In this document: positions 1 to 7,132 of the stretch, one piece after another
Layout: each line of letters starts with the position of its first letter
How positions within the stretch are numbered: the stretch's first letter is position 1
Notes under the pieces: generated by a model
The model's input: only the letters and a program-made list of their open reading frames with translations
What the model was told of the DNA's origin: nothing
The model's database searches: none
Program-made: the position numbers and the translations under genes
Source of the DNA: Luteimonas viscosa
GTDB lineage: Bacteria; Pseudomonadota; Gammaproteobacteria; Xanthomonadales; Xanthomonadaceae
DNA: 64,000 nucleotides
Reading direction: 5' to 3'
Assembly (NCBI RefSeq): GCF_008244685.1
Contig: NZ_VTFT01000001.1
Coordinates: 186,001-250,000 of the forward strand

Positions 1-411
1 TGTCTGGGCTCTTTGCTGCAAGTCCTTGTGAATCTCCGACACATCGGCGTCAGTTGCCGCCGCTGCGAGGCGCTGTCGCCCTTCCGTGACCAATCCTTGG
101 AACTGTATCCGCCCGTCCTCGCGCAAACGCCACATGTCGTAGAGTTTGAACTGCACGATCGCCGATGCCGCCAGGCCACTGATTAGCGGAAGGACGACAA
201 CTGCGGCCTTTACCCATCGAGTGAACTCTCCAATTTCTGTCATAGCGGCGATCGCTGCTGCCGAGAAGCTCGCGAGAATCGCGATGACCTGCATTGCAAG
301 GTACCAGCGATACGTTGACCTCGTAGCCTTTGCATACCACGCTTCGTAGTCCACGTGGAGTTGATCGATGAAGAAGGCCAGCTCTCCTCTGGGATTTGCC
401 ACATCTGACAT
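1..411 (-). CDS. Two-TM membrane protein, DUF4231/SLATT-like (partial, runs off left edge)
   Basis: An open frame of 137 codons starts at an ATG at 411 preceded by a strong ribosome binding site (GGAGG, 5 nt spacing) and continues through the window edge, so the C-terminus is missing. It begins MSDVANPRGELAFF. Two hydrophobic helices lie near residues 39-57 and 69-87, followed by a polar, charged helix with W-R-L-R-E-D-G. A short aromatic N-terminal helix, a two-TM hairpin and a charged C-terminal helix resemble the DUF4231/SLATT group of two-TM proteins, which are often found in conflict and defence loci. That assignment is by layout only. It would be the last visible gene of a minus-strand accessory run. 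Confidence 0.6.
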   Translation of the reverse strand, partial: MSDVANPRGELAFFIDQLHVDYEAWYAKATRSTYRWYLAMQVIAILASFSAAAIAAMTEIGEFTRWVKAAVVVLPLISGLAASAIVQFKLYDMWRLREDGRIQFQGLVTEGRQRLAAAATDADVSEIHKDLQQRAQT

Positions 412-636
412 ATGCCCCTCCGAAACCTACCAGTGTGGGATCTGCAGCTCGGTCACGTTGTATGACGCCCGTGCCATGCTCTACATCGTCGCTAACGTCA
501 ACTGAAGCGGGTGAAGGCCACCATCGTCGGAGCCTGTGCAAGACCCACTTTCTCCCGAACCGCCGGTATCCATCGCTGGCGGCTTACAGCGTCGACCACG
601 CTAGTGCGGTCAAGTCGGCACAGCCGCTGCCTTCCT

Positions 637-876
637 TCAACGAGTCGGGACCTGCAACCAGCGACTCGACGCAATCGGCTGGCGTCTTCCGTTGGCAAGC
701 GACCAGCGACAGCGGCCGCGTCGGGCGGGATCCCGGCGACGGCGCGGCGTGCCGCGACCAGGCAGTCTTCTTCTGCCACTAGCGCTTCCCTGTCCAGCAG
801 GGCCGGATGCGGGTGATCGGGTATCCAGTTGTTCCGTCGCCAGGTCCGCCGGGGAAGGCTGCTGCGTTTGCTCCAT
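637..876 (-). CDS. Hypothetical small ORF, possibly a frameshifted gene
   Basis: An ATG at 876 has a very good ribosome binding site (AAGGA, 7 nt spacing) 39 nt after the stop of the SH3-domain gene, so something is probably translated here. The 79-residue product starts MEQTQQPSPADLATEQLD and becomes Arg-rich and low quality after about 35 residues. Another minus frame (498-881) gives a more protein-like acidic/hydrophobic stretch downstream (for example LLDREALVAEEDC). A single frameshift between the two frames would restore a longer protein, so this may be a decayed gene. No family is recognised. Positions 412-636 show nothing else I can support. Confidence 0.3.
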   Translation of the reverse strand: MEQTQQPSPADLATEQLDTRSPASGPAGQGSASGRRRLPGRGTPRRRRDPARRGRCRWSLANGRRQPIASSRWLQVPTR

Positions 877-914
877 GGCACATTCCTTCAAAGGGCCGTG
901 CGTGTCACGCGATT

Positions 915-1805
915 TCAGTCATGGATCCAGAATGAACTGCTCTTGAGCTTCGACGACGTCCACCACAGCGGCGCGCCGAACTGGAAGTTGACACGCCCGG
1001 CATTGCTCTGCAGCGGCGCACGCACCCGTCCGTCGCGGCGATCGGCACGGTGGGACCCCGACTCCGGCACCACCGGGCAGATGTGGCCAGACCGGTTCGC
1101 ATCCACGTGCTGCGCCGAGATGATGCAAACCGCACCCTCGTTGGCCGCCTGCTGCAGCGCGCTCAGATCGAACTCGCGGCGCCAGCCGAAGCGCGCCCCG
1201 AACTCCGGAAGCCAATGGTGCAGGCTGTTGGCATTGAGCTCGCGCACCGTAGCGGCGTACACCGGCTCCACCGGCACGCCATGGTCGAGATCTCGGAGCG
1301 CGGTTGCGGTCCACCACACCCGCGGCAGGTAGGTGCTGCCGAGGCAACAGTAGTCGTAACTGTAGATGTTGCAGTAGGTGCTGCCGGCCGTGGGCAGGTA
1401 GCGCACGCTCCTGTCCACGCGAAGCCAGCCCACAATGGCGAGCAGTTGCCTCGCGTGCTCCGCCGCCGAACCAGCTTTGCGGCGCGGAGCGTCGGGCTCA
1501 TTCAGCGGGGACGCCCGCCCGCCGTCCTGCGAACGCTTGACCGGGTTCTTTGACTGCAGGTGCACCTCGACCAGCCGGTTGGCTGGCGTCTGCCGCGGCA
1601 ACTCTCCGGCCGACGTCAGCCAGTCGGAAGACACATAACCTTCTACCTTTGTTCCGCCCAACTCGGTGCGGACCTTCCACCACGGTGCCCGCGCCTTCTC
1701 GACCAGTTCGACCGCATGCCCGCGCGGCAACAGGCCGATCCGGTTGGTGGTCACCACCCGTGGCGAGGACCGCAGGTTCAACTCAGATGCGCGTACCAGA
1801 TACAT
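915..1805 (-). CDS. SH3b-domain protein with C-terminal papain/NlpC-like hydrolase domain
   Basis: 296 residues from an ATG with an ideal ribosome binding site (AAGGAGG, 4 nt before the ATG). Residues 1-66 form a bacterial SH3 domain (LNLRSSP near 10-15, then GLLPRGHAVEL and WWKVRTELGG), a module that usually binds cell wall or peptide. After a proline/charged linker, residues 135-296 contain a Cys-bearing helix (STYCNIYSYDYCCLG, Cys145), the segment YLPRVWWT, an N-A-N-S-L motif and a G-H-I strand (His241). This is the order expected for a papain/NlpC-P60-type cysteine hydrolase. No signal peptide is visible, so it would act inside the cell, be exported another way, or be a delivered effector. 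The hydrolase activity is inferred from fold-like motifs only. Confidence 0.6.
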   Translation of the reverse strand: MYLVRASELNLRSSPRVVTTNRIGLLPRGHAVELVEKARAPWWKVRTELGGTKVEGYVSSDWLTSAGELPRQTPANRLVEVHLQSKNPVKRSQDGGRASPLNEPDAPRRKAGSAAEHARQLLAIVGWLRVDRSVRYLPTAGSTYCNIYSYDYCCLGSTYLPRVWWTATALRDLDHGVPVEPVYAATVRELNANSLHHWLPEFGARFGWRREFDLSALQQAANEGAVCIISAQHVDANRSGHICPVVPESGSHRADRRDGRVRAPLQSNAGRVNFQFGAPLWWTSSKLKSSSFWIHD

Positions 1806-2100
1806 GCAGCCTCCTTTGCTGACGCAGGGGACACAGATACAGAGCGGGGCGTACGTGCCGTGGCCACAGGGAATTGGTTAGCGTTGCGACGAGCCTGAGC
1901 CTACGCAGCCGACGCGCCGCCTCGGATAGGTCGGCGCTGGCTGTCGGAGGAGCGGTCGGGAACGTTGGCTCGCGCAACCTTCACCGGTGTCGCATGGCAG
2001 GCCGGCGCGGCGTGATTGTCCCGGTCTCATGGAAAATCCTCCATCAGGTATCCCCTATCACGGTCTGCAACAAGCGTCCCTGCCCTTCAACTCAAAAACC

Positions 2101-2859
2101 CTAACGTCTGGCTGTTGTCACCCAGCACGTGTTCAGGCCTCTGGCATTCGCAACGCCGTCGACGATCTCGACGAAGCGCGCACCAATCTCATCGTCCAGC
2201 CGCATCGGGCGAAACTGTCCGTCCTTGCAAAGCATCTCCACCATGGCCGGCGATCCGGCTAGCGTGCCGGCTACCGCTTCAAGGGCAGCCTCCTTGTCGC
2301 CGAGCTGGAAATGCAACAAGGCAAGGTTGTATTGCGCCCAGCGGTACCGTCCGGCCGTGCCCTCCTGGAGGGCGACGGCCTTCTCCAGGCTCGCTCTGGC
2401 ACGGTCGTAGTGTTCTTTTGCAGCAGACGGATCCTCCAGGGACTTCGCATACCGGAACTCCGCGTAACCCAGGAAATTGTGGGCTTCCGAACTGTCCGGA
2501 GACACCGCCAGAAAGTCCTGGTAACTCTTGATTGCCTCGGGATACTCGCGGCTCATCAGGTGCCGGGTCCCTGCTTGCAGGAGAGGCAGCGCTTCATCCA
2601 ACTTCCGGAGTCGGGTCTCCACCTCCACCAGCTCTTTCCGCTTCTCCTCAAGCTCCCCGTTGAGTACGGTGATCTTGCGCGACATCTCGGCTTCGGATGT
2701 CTGGAGAGCCTGAATCTTCTGTTCGAGGGGTGTGAGTCTGGTGGCGCTGTAGTACAGCGCGCCCACGAGAAAAACAGCGCCCGCAGCGATCATCAACATC
2801 GACATTGCCGATGAGCGTCTGAGCTTCGACAACGCATGCTCGATACGCTTGTCATCCAT
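2101..2859 (-). CDS. Membrane-anchored coiled-coil / TPR protein
   Basis: About 252 residues. A short cytosolic N-terminus is followed by one TM helix (about residues 17-37), a Glu/Lys/Leu-rich coiled coil (about 44-85), then TPR-like repeats to about residue 200 (for example YPEAIKSYQDFLAVSPDSSE and QYNLALLHFQLGDKEAALEA). This suggests a membrane-tethered scaffold with the TPR domain outside or in the periplasm. I chose the ATG at 2859 because GAGGA lies 8 nt upstream; an in-frame ATG at 2868 is the alternative. The start lies inside the end of the upstream 2-TM gene, so the pair is translationally coupled. No specific function is recognised. Confidence 0.7.
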   Translation of the reverse strand: MDDKRIEHALSKLRRSSAMSMLMIAAGAVFLVGALYYSATRLTPLEQKIQALQTSEAEMSRKITVLNGELEEKRKELVEVETRLRKLDEALPLLQAGTRHLMSREYPEAIKSYQDFLAVSPDSSEAHNFLGYAEFRYAKSLEDPSAAKEHYDRARASLEKAVALQEGTAGRYRWAQYNLALLHFQLGDKEAALEAVAGTLAGSPAMVEMLCKDGQFRPMRLDDEIGARFVEIVDGVANARGLNTCWVTTARR

Positions 2860-3193
2860 CGCTTCCATCCTCGATCAACTGCTCAATCAGCTTGAACGAG
2901 CGATTGAAGAAATAGATGATCCGCGCGGATGACATGGCAATCATCCCAGAACTTCCGAACAGCGCTACAAGGACCTCCGTGTTTCCCGGTTGCCTGGTGA
3001 CCAGCATGTACGCTGCATACAAGAGAAGAAGAAAGGCGAACATCGTCAACAGCAGGTAGACGTATCGTTCGATCTTGAACATGGCCATCAGGCGCTCGAG
3101 CGCGCCGAGCGCCGTGTCGACCAGCTCTCTCCTTCGCCTGAACTTCGCGGCAGTCGATGGAACTCGCACACCTGAACTGGGCGGAACGGACAT
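2852..3193 (-). CDS. Small two-TM membrane protein, unknown function
   Basis: 113 residues. A basic N-terminus is followed by two strongly hydrophobic segments: YVYLLLTMFAFLLLLYAAYM at about 44-63 and VLVALFGSSGMIAMSSARII at about 74-93. The C-terminal tail is charged (LIEQLIEDGSDG). The last codons overlap the start of the downstream TPR gene by 8 nt, so the two are very likely one operon and possibly one complex. The ATG at 3193 has no strong ribosome binding site, so a start further in is possible. I do not recognise a family. Confidence 0.6.
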   Translation of the reverse strand: MSVPPSSGVRVPSTAAKFRRRRELVDTALGALERLMAMFKIERYVYLLLTMFAFLLLLYAAYMLVTRQPGNTEVLVALFGSSGMIAMSSARIIYFFNRSFKLIEQLIEDGSDG

Positions 3194-3752
3194 GGGGCAT
3201 CACCACTTCTGCTGGATCAGCGATCCGGGCGGCAAGACGGAATGCTGGCAATGGCGAATCTCTCGGGCCCCGCGCGGCCACCCGAGAAGCTTGAAGTTGC
3301 GGCCCGCGGAGCGGGTTCAGCGCGACGATCGGATACCACGGCTACTGCGTCCTGCATGACCGGATCCTCTCCAGTGGGTCCCCGCCCTAGGGCAGAGGGA
3401 GTCAGTCGAGCCCCCTTCGACTGCCCCATTCGCCAATCTCCATTAGTCACAACGCACGCGGCTTCCCAGATCGGGCAGCCTGAATCGACCGTTCGTCGGA
3501 AATGCGCGAGACCGGAATCAATGCCCGCCAGAGTCCGCTTGCCCTAGGGACCACGATCTCGCCACCGGATAAATTTTGTCCAGCCGCCGGCAAAATTGGC
3601 CCGACCCCTGCCCGAACAAGCCGGCTAGCCGGCTCCCAAAGTCCGGCGACGGGCCGAATCAGTCGGCCAGCCAACAAAAAAAGCCCCGCGAAAGGAGCTT
3701 TGGGGCGCTGCGATACCGGGAACGAGCCATGCCCGCTTTCTTTGCCGGGGCG
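3194..3752. other. Intergenic region without a supported gene
   Basis: About 560 bases. Short open frames exist on both strands but none has a protein-like sequence with a ribosome binding site. The only structure I can support is the terminator at 3675-3706 belonging to the minus-strand gene on the right. The sequence moves from AT-mixed accessory-like DNA to GC-rich host-like DNA within this interval, so it may hold one junction of an insertion. Confidence 0.5.
3675..3706 (-). terminator. Rho-independent terminator
   Basis: Read on the minus strand this is GCCCC, a 14-nt loop that includes AAAGCTCCTTTCG, GGGGC, then a run of seven T. It lies 47 nt beyond the stop of the small host-like gene at 3753-4223 and fits termination of that transcript. 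Confidence 0.7.
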
Positions 3753-4223
3753 TCACTCCGCCGGCGCCGCACTCAGACGGGAACTGCGGCGGCTAAAGCG
3801 CGCGCCCAAGGCTTCGGCGGCGCCTTCCAGGCCGCGGTTGCGGCCGGAGACCTTGAGCAGGCCGTAGCCTTCGAGCGCGGTGTTCATCAGGTCGCTGCCC
3901 AGCGCCATTTCCGAGTCGGCCACGCGCTCGGTCAGGCGGTTCAGGCGGCTGAGCACCGGGCGCAGACGGTCCATCGCCACCAGGTCGGCCTGGGCCTCGG
4001 GCAGGCCCAGCGCCGGCGGCACGATGTCGGGGTTCTGCTCCAGCACCGTCAGCGTCTGGCGCACGAAGGCCTCGGACTTGTCGCCCATCTTGGTGATCTG
4101 GCGGCGGGTAGCGTTGTCCAGCGCCAGCAGGCCGGACAGGCGGGATTCCAGGTCGGACAGCGCCGCGTTGACGGCGGCCACGTCCTCGTCGGACAGGGTG
4201 AGCGACAGCAGGTTCTGGGTCAC
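3753..4223 (-). CDS. Conserved small hypothetical protein, helical
   Basis: 156 residues from a GTG at 4223 (GGAG, 7 nt upstream). A longer in-frame ORF exists upstream, but its sequence is low quality and lacks a ribosome binding site. The protein is predicted to be all-helical: an N-terminal LSLTLSDEDVAAVNAAL, then LESRLSGLLALDNATRRQIT, ending in a Leu/Arg-rich tail. No catalytic motif, signal peptide or TM segment is visible. Codon use is strongly GC-rich like the core genome, unlike the genes on both sides, so this is probably a resident gene with accessory DNA inserted around it. Function unknown. Confidence 0.7.
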   Translation of the reverse strand: MTQNLLSLTLSDEDVAAVNAALSDLESRLSGLLALDNATRRQITKMGDKSEAFVRQTLTVLEQNPDIVPPALGLPEAQADLVAMDRLRPVLSRLNRLTERVADSEMALGSDLMNTALEGYGLLKVSGRNRGLEGAAEALGARFSRRSSRLSAAPAE

Positions 4224-4477
4224 GGCAGGCTCCTTTGCATTCCATGTGAGTGGGTGCCCGGCGTGCGCCGGGCCCGTGCACAGTGCCAAGGGGCGGTGGG
4301 GATGGGTGTCGGGAAACGGCGCGAGCGCTCGTAGGGAAAACCTGAAAGCTGCGTCAGGCGAGTCTCGCGGCCATGTGCTCCCCGGTTCGGCCAGCGCACA
4401 GCTCACCTCCCCTCTATTTCGACGCGAACCCGCGGTGACGGGACCACAAGTTAATTGCCCCGTCCCCTAAATCCCGA

Positions 4478-5512
4478 TCAGATGTCCACACGCGGCATCC
4501 CTTCCTGCGAATCGTTCATGAAATCAAAGAGGCTTCGCCCTTCCGTCACCGGAAGACCCATTACCGACGTCAACATTGCTCCATAGGCATCGCGTTCCCC
4601 GGAAAAGCTCCGGCTGACCACTCCACGCACCACGGCACCGTCACCACCGAAGATGGGCGCCCCACTCATCTTTCCCGGCACCTTTGCCCTGTAGTTGAAA
4701 CAGGGGCCAGGCGTAGGCACATCCTTGAGAAGATGGTTTTGAGGATAGGACTGCACGGTCTCTCCGACCGATACAAACAGCTCCCGCTTAAGGGATGGTG
4801 TGCTCAATCTCCCATCGGCAGCGATGTCGATCGGGAAATCCTCCATCTCTGCGTATCCGATCGTGTACGTGATTTCCCCATCTGCGAACGTGCGCAGAGA
4901 AAGGTTCAGAGGCTGGTGGACCATGCCGTCGGGGAGTTCCGCCACCTTGCACACCGCGATGTCGGTGAACATCTCGAACCGGTCCCGCTCGTGCAGAAGC
5001 GGACTTTGCTTCCACTCTCCCCAATAGCGCGCACGTTCGAATGGCAGGAACTTTGCCTCCTCTCGACCCGACGCGGGGTTGACCGGAACAATGACGCCTA
5101 TATTGAGATTGGCCTCGAACGCCCTACCCTGCGGCAGCTGAGTCAACCTCGCATAACCGCTATCGTGGGGATCCATCAGGACGTGACTGGCGGTAATTAC
5201 GTATCCGCTGCAACTGACGACAAATGCGGTTCCGATGCACCTCGCCGTATTGCCACCCTCCATGAAGGCGACAACGGGCAGGATGCTTTGCTGCAGCAGC
5301 AGATCCGTATGACCGAAGCTTTGGAGCAGGCCTAGAAAGCTTCCGCCTCTTGGCCTCGACGTCATCAGCTCGAACCTGGGATCTATCGCAAAGTAGTCGT
5401 CTTCGCTCCCGGGCTTCGATTTCAGCGCAAGGCCCTTCAACCCTGCTACTTCCCAACGACCGTCCCGCCCCCTGCTCCATAGCGTCTTCAGAACGGAAAC
5501 ATCACCGGCCAT
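4478..5512 (-). CDS. Trypsin-like (S1/HtrA-type) serine peptidase
   Basis: 344 residues with a chymotrypsin-fold catalytic triad: His110 in YVITASHVL, Asp184 in FTDIAVCKV and Ser283 in GKMSGAPIFGG, followed by a typical strand (VVRGVVSRSF). The Ser motif is M-S-G rather than the usual G-x-S-G with Asp/Asn before Ser. There is no signal peptide, so it should act in the cytosol. The ATG at 5512 starts one base after the HEPN gene's stop; an upstream in-frame ATG at 5569 would overlap that gene by 56 nt. It is the last gene of the SEC-C/HEPN/protease operon. In known defence systems such proteases cleave partner proteins on activation; that role here is inference. Confidence 0.8.
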   Translation of the reverse strand: MAGDVSVLKTLWSRGRDGRWEVAGLKGLALKSKPGSEDDYFAIDPRFELMTSRPRGGSFLGLLQSFGHTDLLLQQSILPVVAFMEGGNTARCIGTAFVVSCSGYVITASHVLMDPHDSGYARLTQLPQGRAFEANLNIGVIVPVNPASGREEAKFLPFERARYWGEWKQSPLLHERDRFEMFTDIAVCKVAELPDGMVHQPLNLSLRTFADGEITYTIGYAEMEDFPIDIAADGRLSTPSLKRELFVSVGETVQSYPQNHLLKDVPTPGPCFNYRAKVPGKMSGAPIFGGDGAVVRGVVSRSFSGERDAYGAMLTSVMGLPVTEGRSLFDFMNDSQEGMPRVDI

Positions 5513-5513
5513 C

Positions 5514-6374
5514 TCAAGGCCTGCTCTTCTTGCCGGCCTGAATTTCGGCCAGATGTCCGCGATACGCACTGGCCAGCTTCGGCGGGATGAAGACGAACTT
5601 CAAGAGTTCGTCCAGCATTTCCGGGTAAAGATACAGATGCGGATTCTGGGCGTTGAAGTGTTCTTTTGCCATGATCGTCCGGCGCATTCTCGAGCCGAAG
5701 CACGCATTCTGCCAAAGCAGGGCGGGACGACTGCAATGTGATCGATCGGCCAGGATTCTCTCGAGCAATCCTCCATGCAGGCGAAACTTGTATCGAGGCA
5801 CTTTGTCGCTGCGCGCGAGGTTTGACCAGGCCTCCTCCAGCAGCTTCCGCTCTCCAAGTGGCAGTTCCTTACCGAACACATCCAGCACTTGGCAATAGCG
5901 ACGAATTTCCCAAACTGTCAGGTCGAGATCTACCAGGACATGTCCGCGAACATGGAACGGAATGTCGATGTAACGATACTCGCCGTAATGCTTCAGATGG
6001 TCCAGAAACTCACGGCTCCGCGACGAAAGATTGATCACAAACGAAAGCCCTCCAACGAGCGACATGGCCTTGCCAAGGTCGTGCCGAACATCGGTGGCTT
6101 TGATGCGGTTATAGAGAAGGATCGCTTTGAGATACTTCTCGATCGCCTGATGCGCCGCCCACAGGAACTGCGGAAACAACTCGTATCTGCACGCAAGCCT
6201 GGCCGCGATGTAGTCGCGATCTGCTTGGTCGCGGAATGACTGGGTGGCAAATGAGTTCAGCGAGCGATCCAGTTTGTCCTGCTCACTGGTGTAGGGCGCA
6301 AACGACAATTGGCCTCCCCGCGGTCGCCCGCGCTTGTTGTGTGTGCGCGCACCGACGGGCAGGCGGCCTACCAC
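5514..6374 (-). CDS. HEPN-domain protein
   Basis: Up to 286 residues. The core has the typical HEPN helix A-H-Q-A-I-E-K-Y-L-K-A-I-L-L followed by R-H-D-L, close to the PF05168-type HEPN pattern. Many HEPN proteins are metal-independent RNases using an R-x(4-6)-H motif. Candidates here are R-E-F-L-D-H and R-Y-I-D-I-P-F-H in the second half, but I cannot say which, if any, is catalytic. The GTG start at 6374 overlaps the SEC-C gene's stop by 7 nt. The first 30 residues are basic and Gly/Arg-rich, so the true start may be a little further in. Its stop is one base from the protease start, so the three genes are one transcriptional unit. Confidence 0.75.
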   Translation of the reverse strand: MVGRLPVGARTHNKRGRPRGGQLSFAPYTSEQDKLDRSLNSFATQSFRDQADRDYIAARLACRYELFPQFLWAAHQAIEKYLKAILLYNRIKATDVRHDLGKAMSLVGGLSFVINLSSRSREFLDHLKHYGEYRYIDIPFHVRGHVLVDLDLTVWEIRRYCQVLDVFGKELPLGERKLLEEAWSNLARSDKVPRYKFRLHGGLLERILADRSHCSRPALLWQNACFGSRMRRTIMAKEHFNAQNPHLYLYPEMLDELLKFVFIPPKLASAYRGHLAEIQAGKKSRP

Positions 6375-6976
6375 GGGAAGTCGCGGCCGTGGCAGTATTT
6401 GTACCTGCCTCCGCTACCGCAAAGGCAAGGACTCTTTTCACGCCGGCCCTCCGCGATTGACCGCCCAAGGAGCGATCTTGCATCCATGAGCGGCTCGATC
6501 TCGTGAGCCGGGATGCTGACATAGCCATACGTTCCGGCGCGCTCGCCGCGGTTCATTACTTTCACGATCTCCTCCGACACGCGTATGAAATGGCGTATCA
6601 GAAGGTCATCCCGAATGGCGAGTCGCACATTGTCCTTGGCGAGACCGGCGTATGCCAAGGACGGATCGCCGACAAACAGGATTCGACCCTCGCCCTCCTG
6701 TTTCGGAGTAACGTCCACAAGCCGGCCATCCAGCGAAAACCATACCGCATGGAACTCTGCCTCGACCAGCACATTCGGCCATTCCCATATTTGCCAGCCG
6801 CAAAGCATCTGACCGCCCTCAGCTTCGACCTGCTCTTGGACATTTAGGAAGCATTCGTTGACTCGCGCAGTCGGAGTCGGCTGGACTTGGAGGTAGCCTG
6901 GCGTCTGACCAGGTGCGACCATGTCTACCAGTCGCATGACGTAATCCGAAATTTCTGGCGGAGTGCTGGTATGCAA
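6368..6976 (-). CDS. SEC-C zinc-motif protein, first gene of HEPN/protease operon
   Basis: 202 residues. The C-terminus carries a clear SEC-C metal-binding motif (PCLCGSGGRYKYCHGR, about residues 183-198), known from SecA and from many small proteins in accessory loci, where it binds zinc and probably contacts a partner or nucleic acid. The N-terminal 150 residues form an alpha/beta domain with conserved-looking aromatic strands (MLCGWQIWEWPNVLVEAEFH) that I do not recognise. The longest frame starts at a TTG (6976). An ATG at 6937 is the alternative, and neither has a strong ribosome binding site. It overlaps the HEPN gene by 7 nt. Confidence 0.75.
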   Translation of the reverse strand: MHTSTPPEISDYVMRLVDMVAPGQTPGYLQVQPTPTARVNECFLNVQEQVEAEGGQMLCGWQIWEWPNVLVEAEFHAVWFSLDGRLVDVTPKQEGEGRILFVGDPSLAYAGLAKDNVRLAIRDDLLIRHFIRVSEEIVKVMNRGERAGTYGYVSIPAHEIEPLMDARSLLGRSIAEGRREKSPCLCGSGGRYKYCHGRDFPW

Positions 6977-7132
6977 TGGTGTCTAGGCTCGGATGCACTC
7001 GGCGACCTGCCCGCTGGTCGTGCCAGTAGTACTGACAAATCCTGGGGTGAAGGTTACTGCGTTGTCCGTTTGCTGTGCACGATCGTTGGCCGCGAACTGG
7101 AGAAAGTCGACTCTGACCCCCGTTTTGGCAGG

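Noticed and set aside
50..541. 163-aa minus-strand frame at the left edge
   Set aside because: Arg/Gly/Ser-rich; the overlapping frame starting at 411 has a strong ribosome binding site, two TM helices and coherent sequence.
4224..4406. N-terminal extension of the small helical protein to 4406
   Set aside because: The extension is Pro/His-rich without a ribosome binding site; the GTG at 4223 has GGAG in place.
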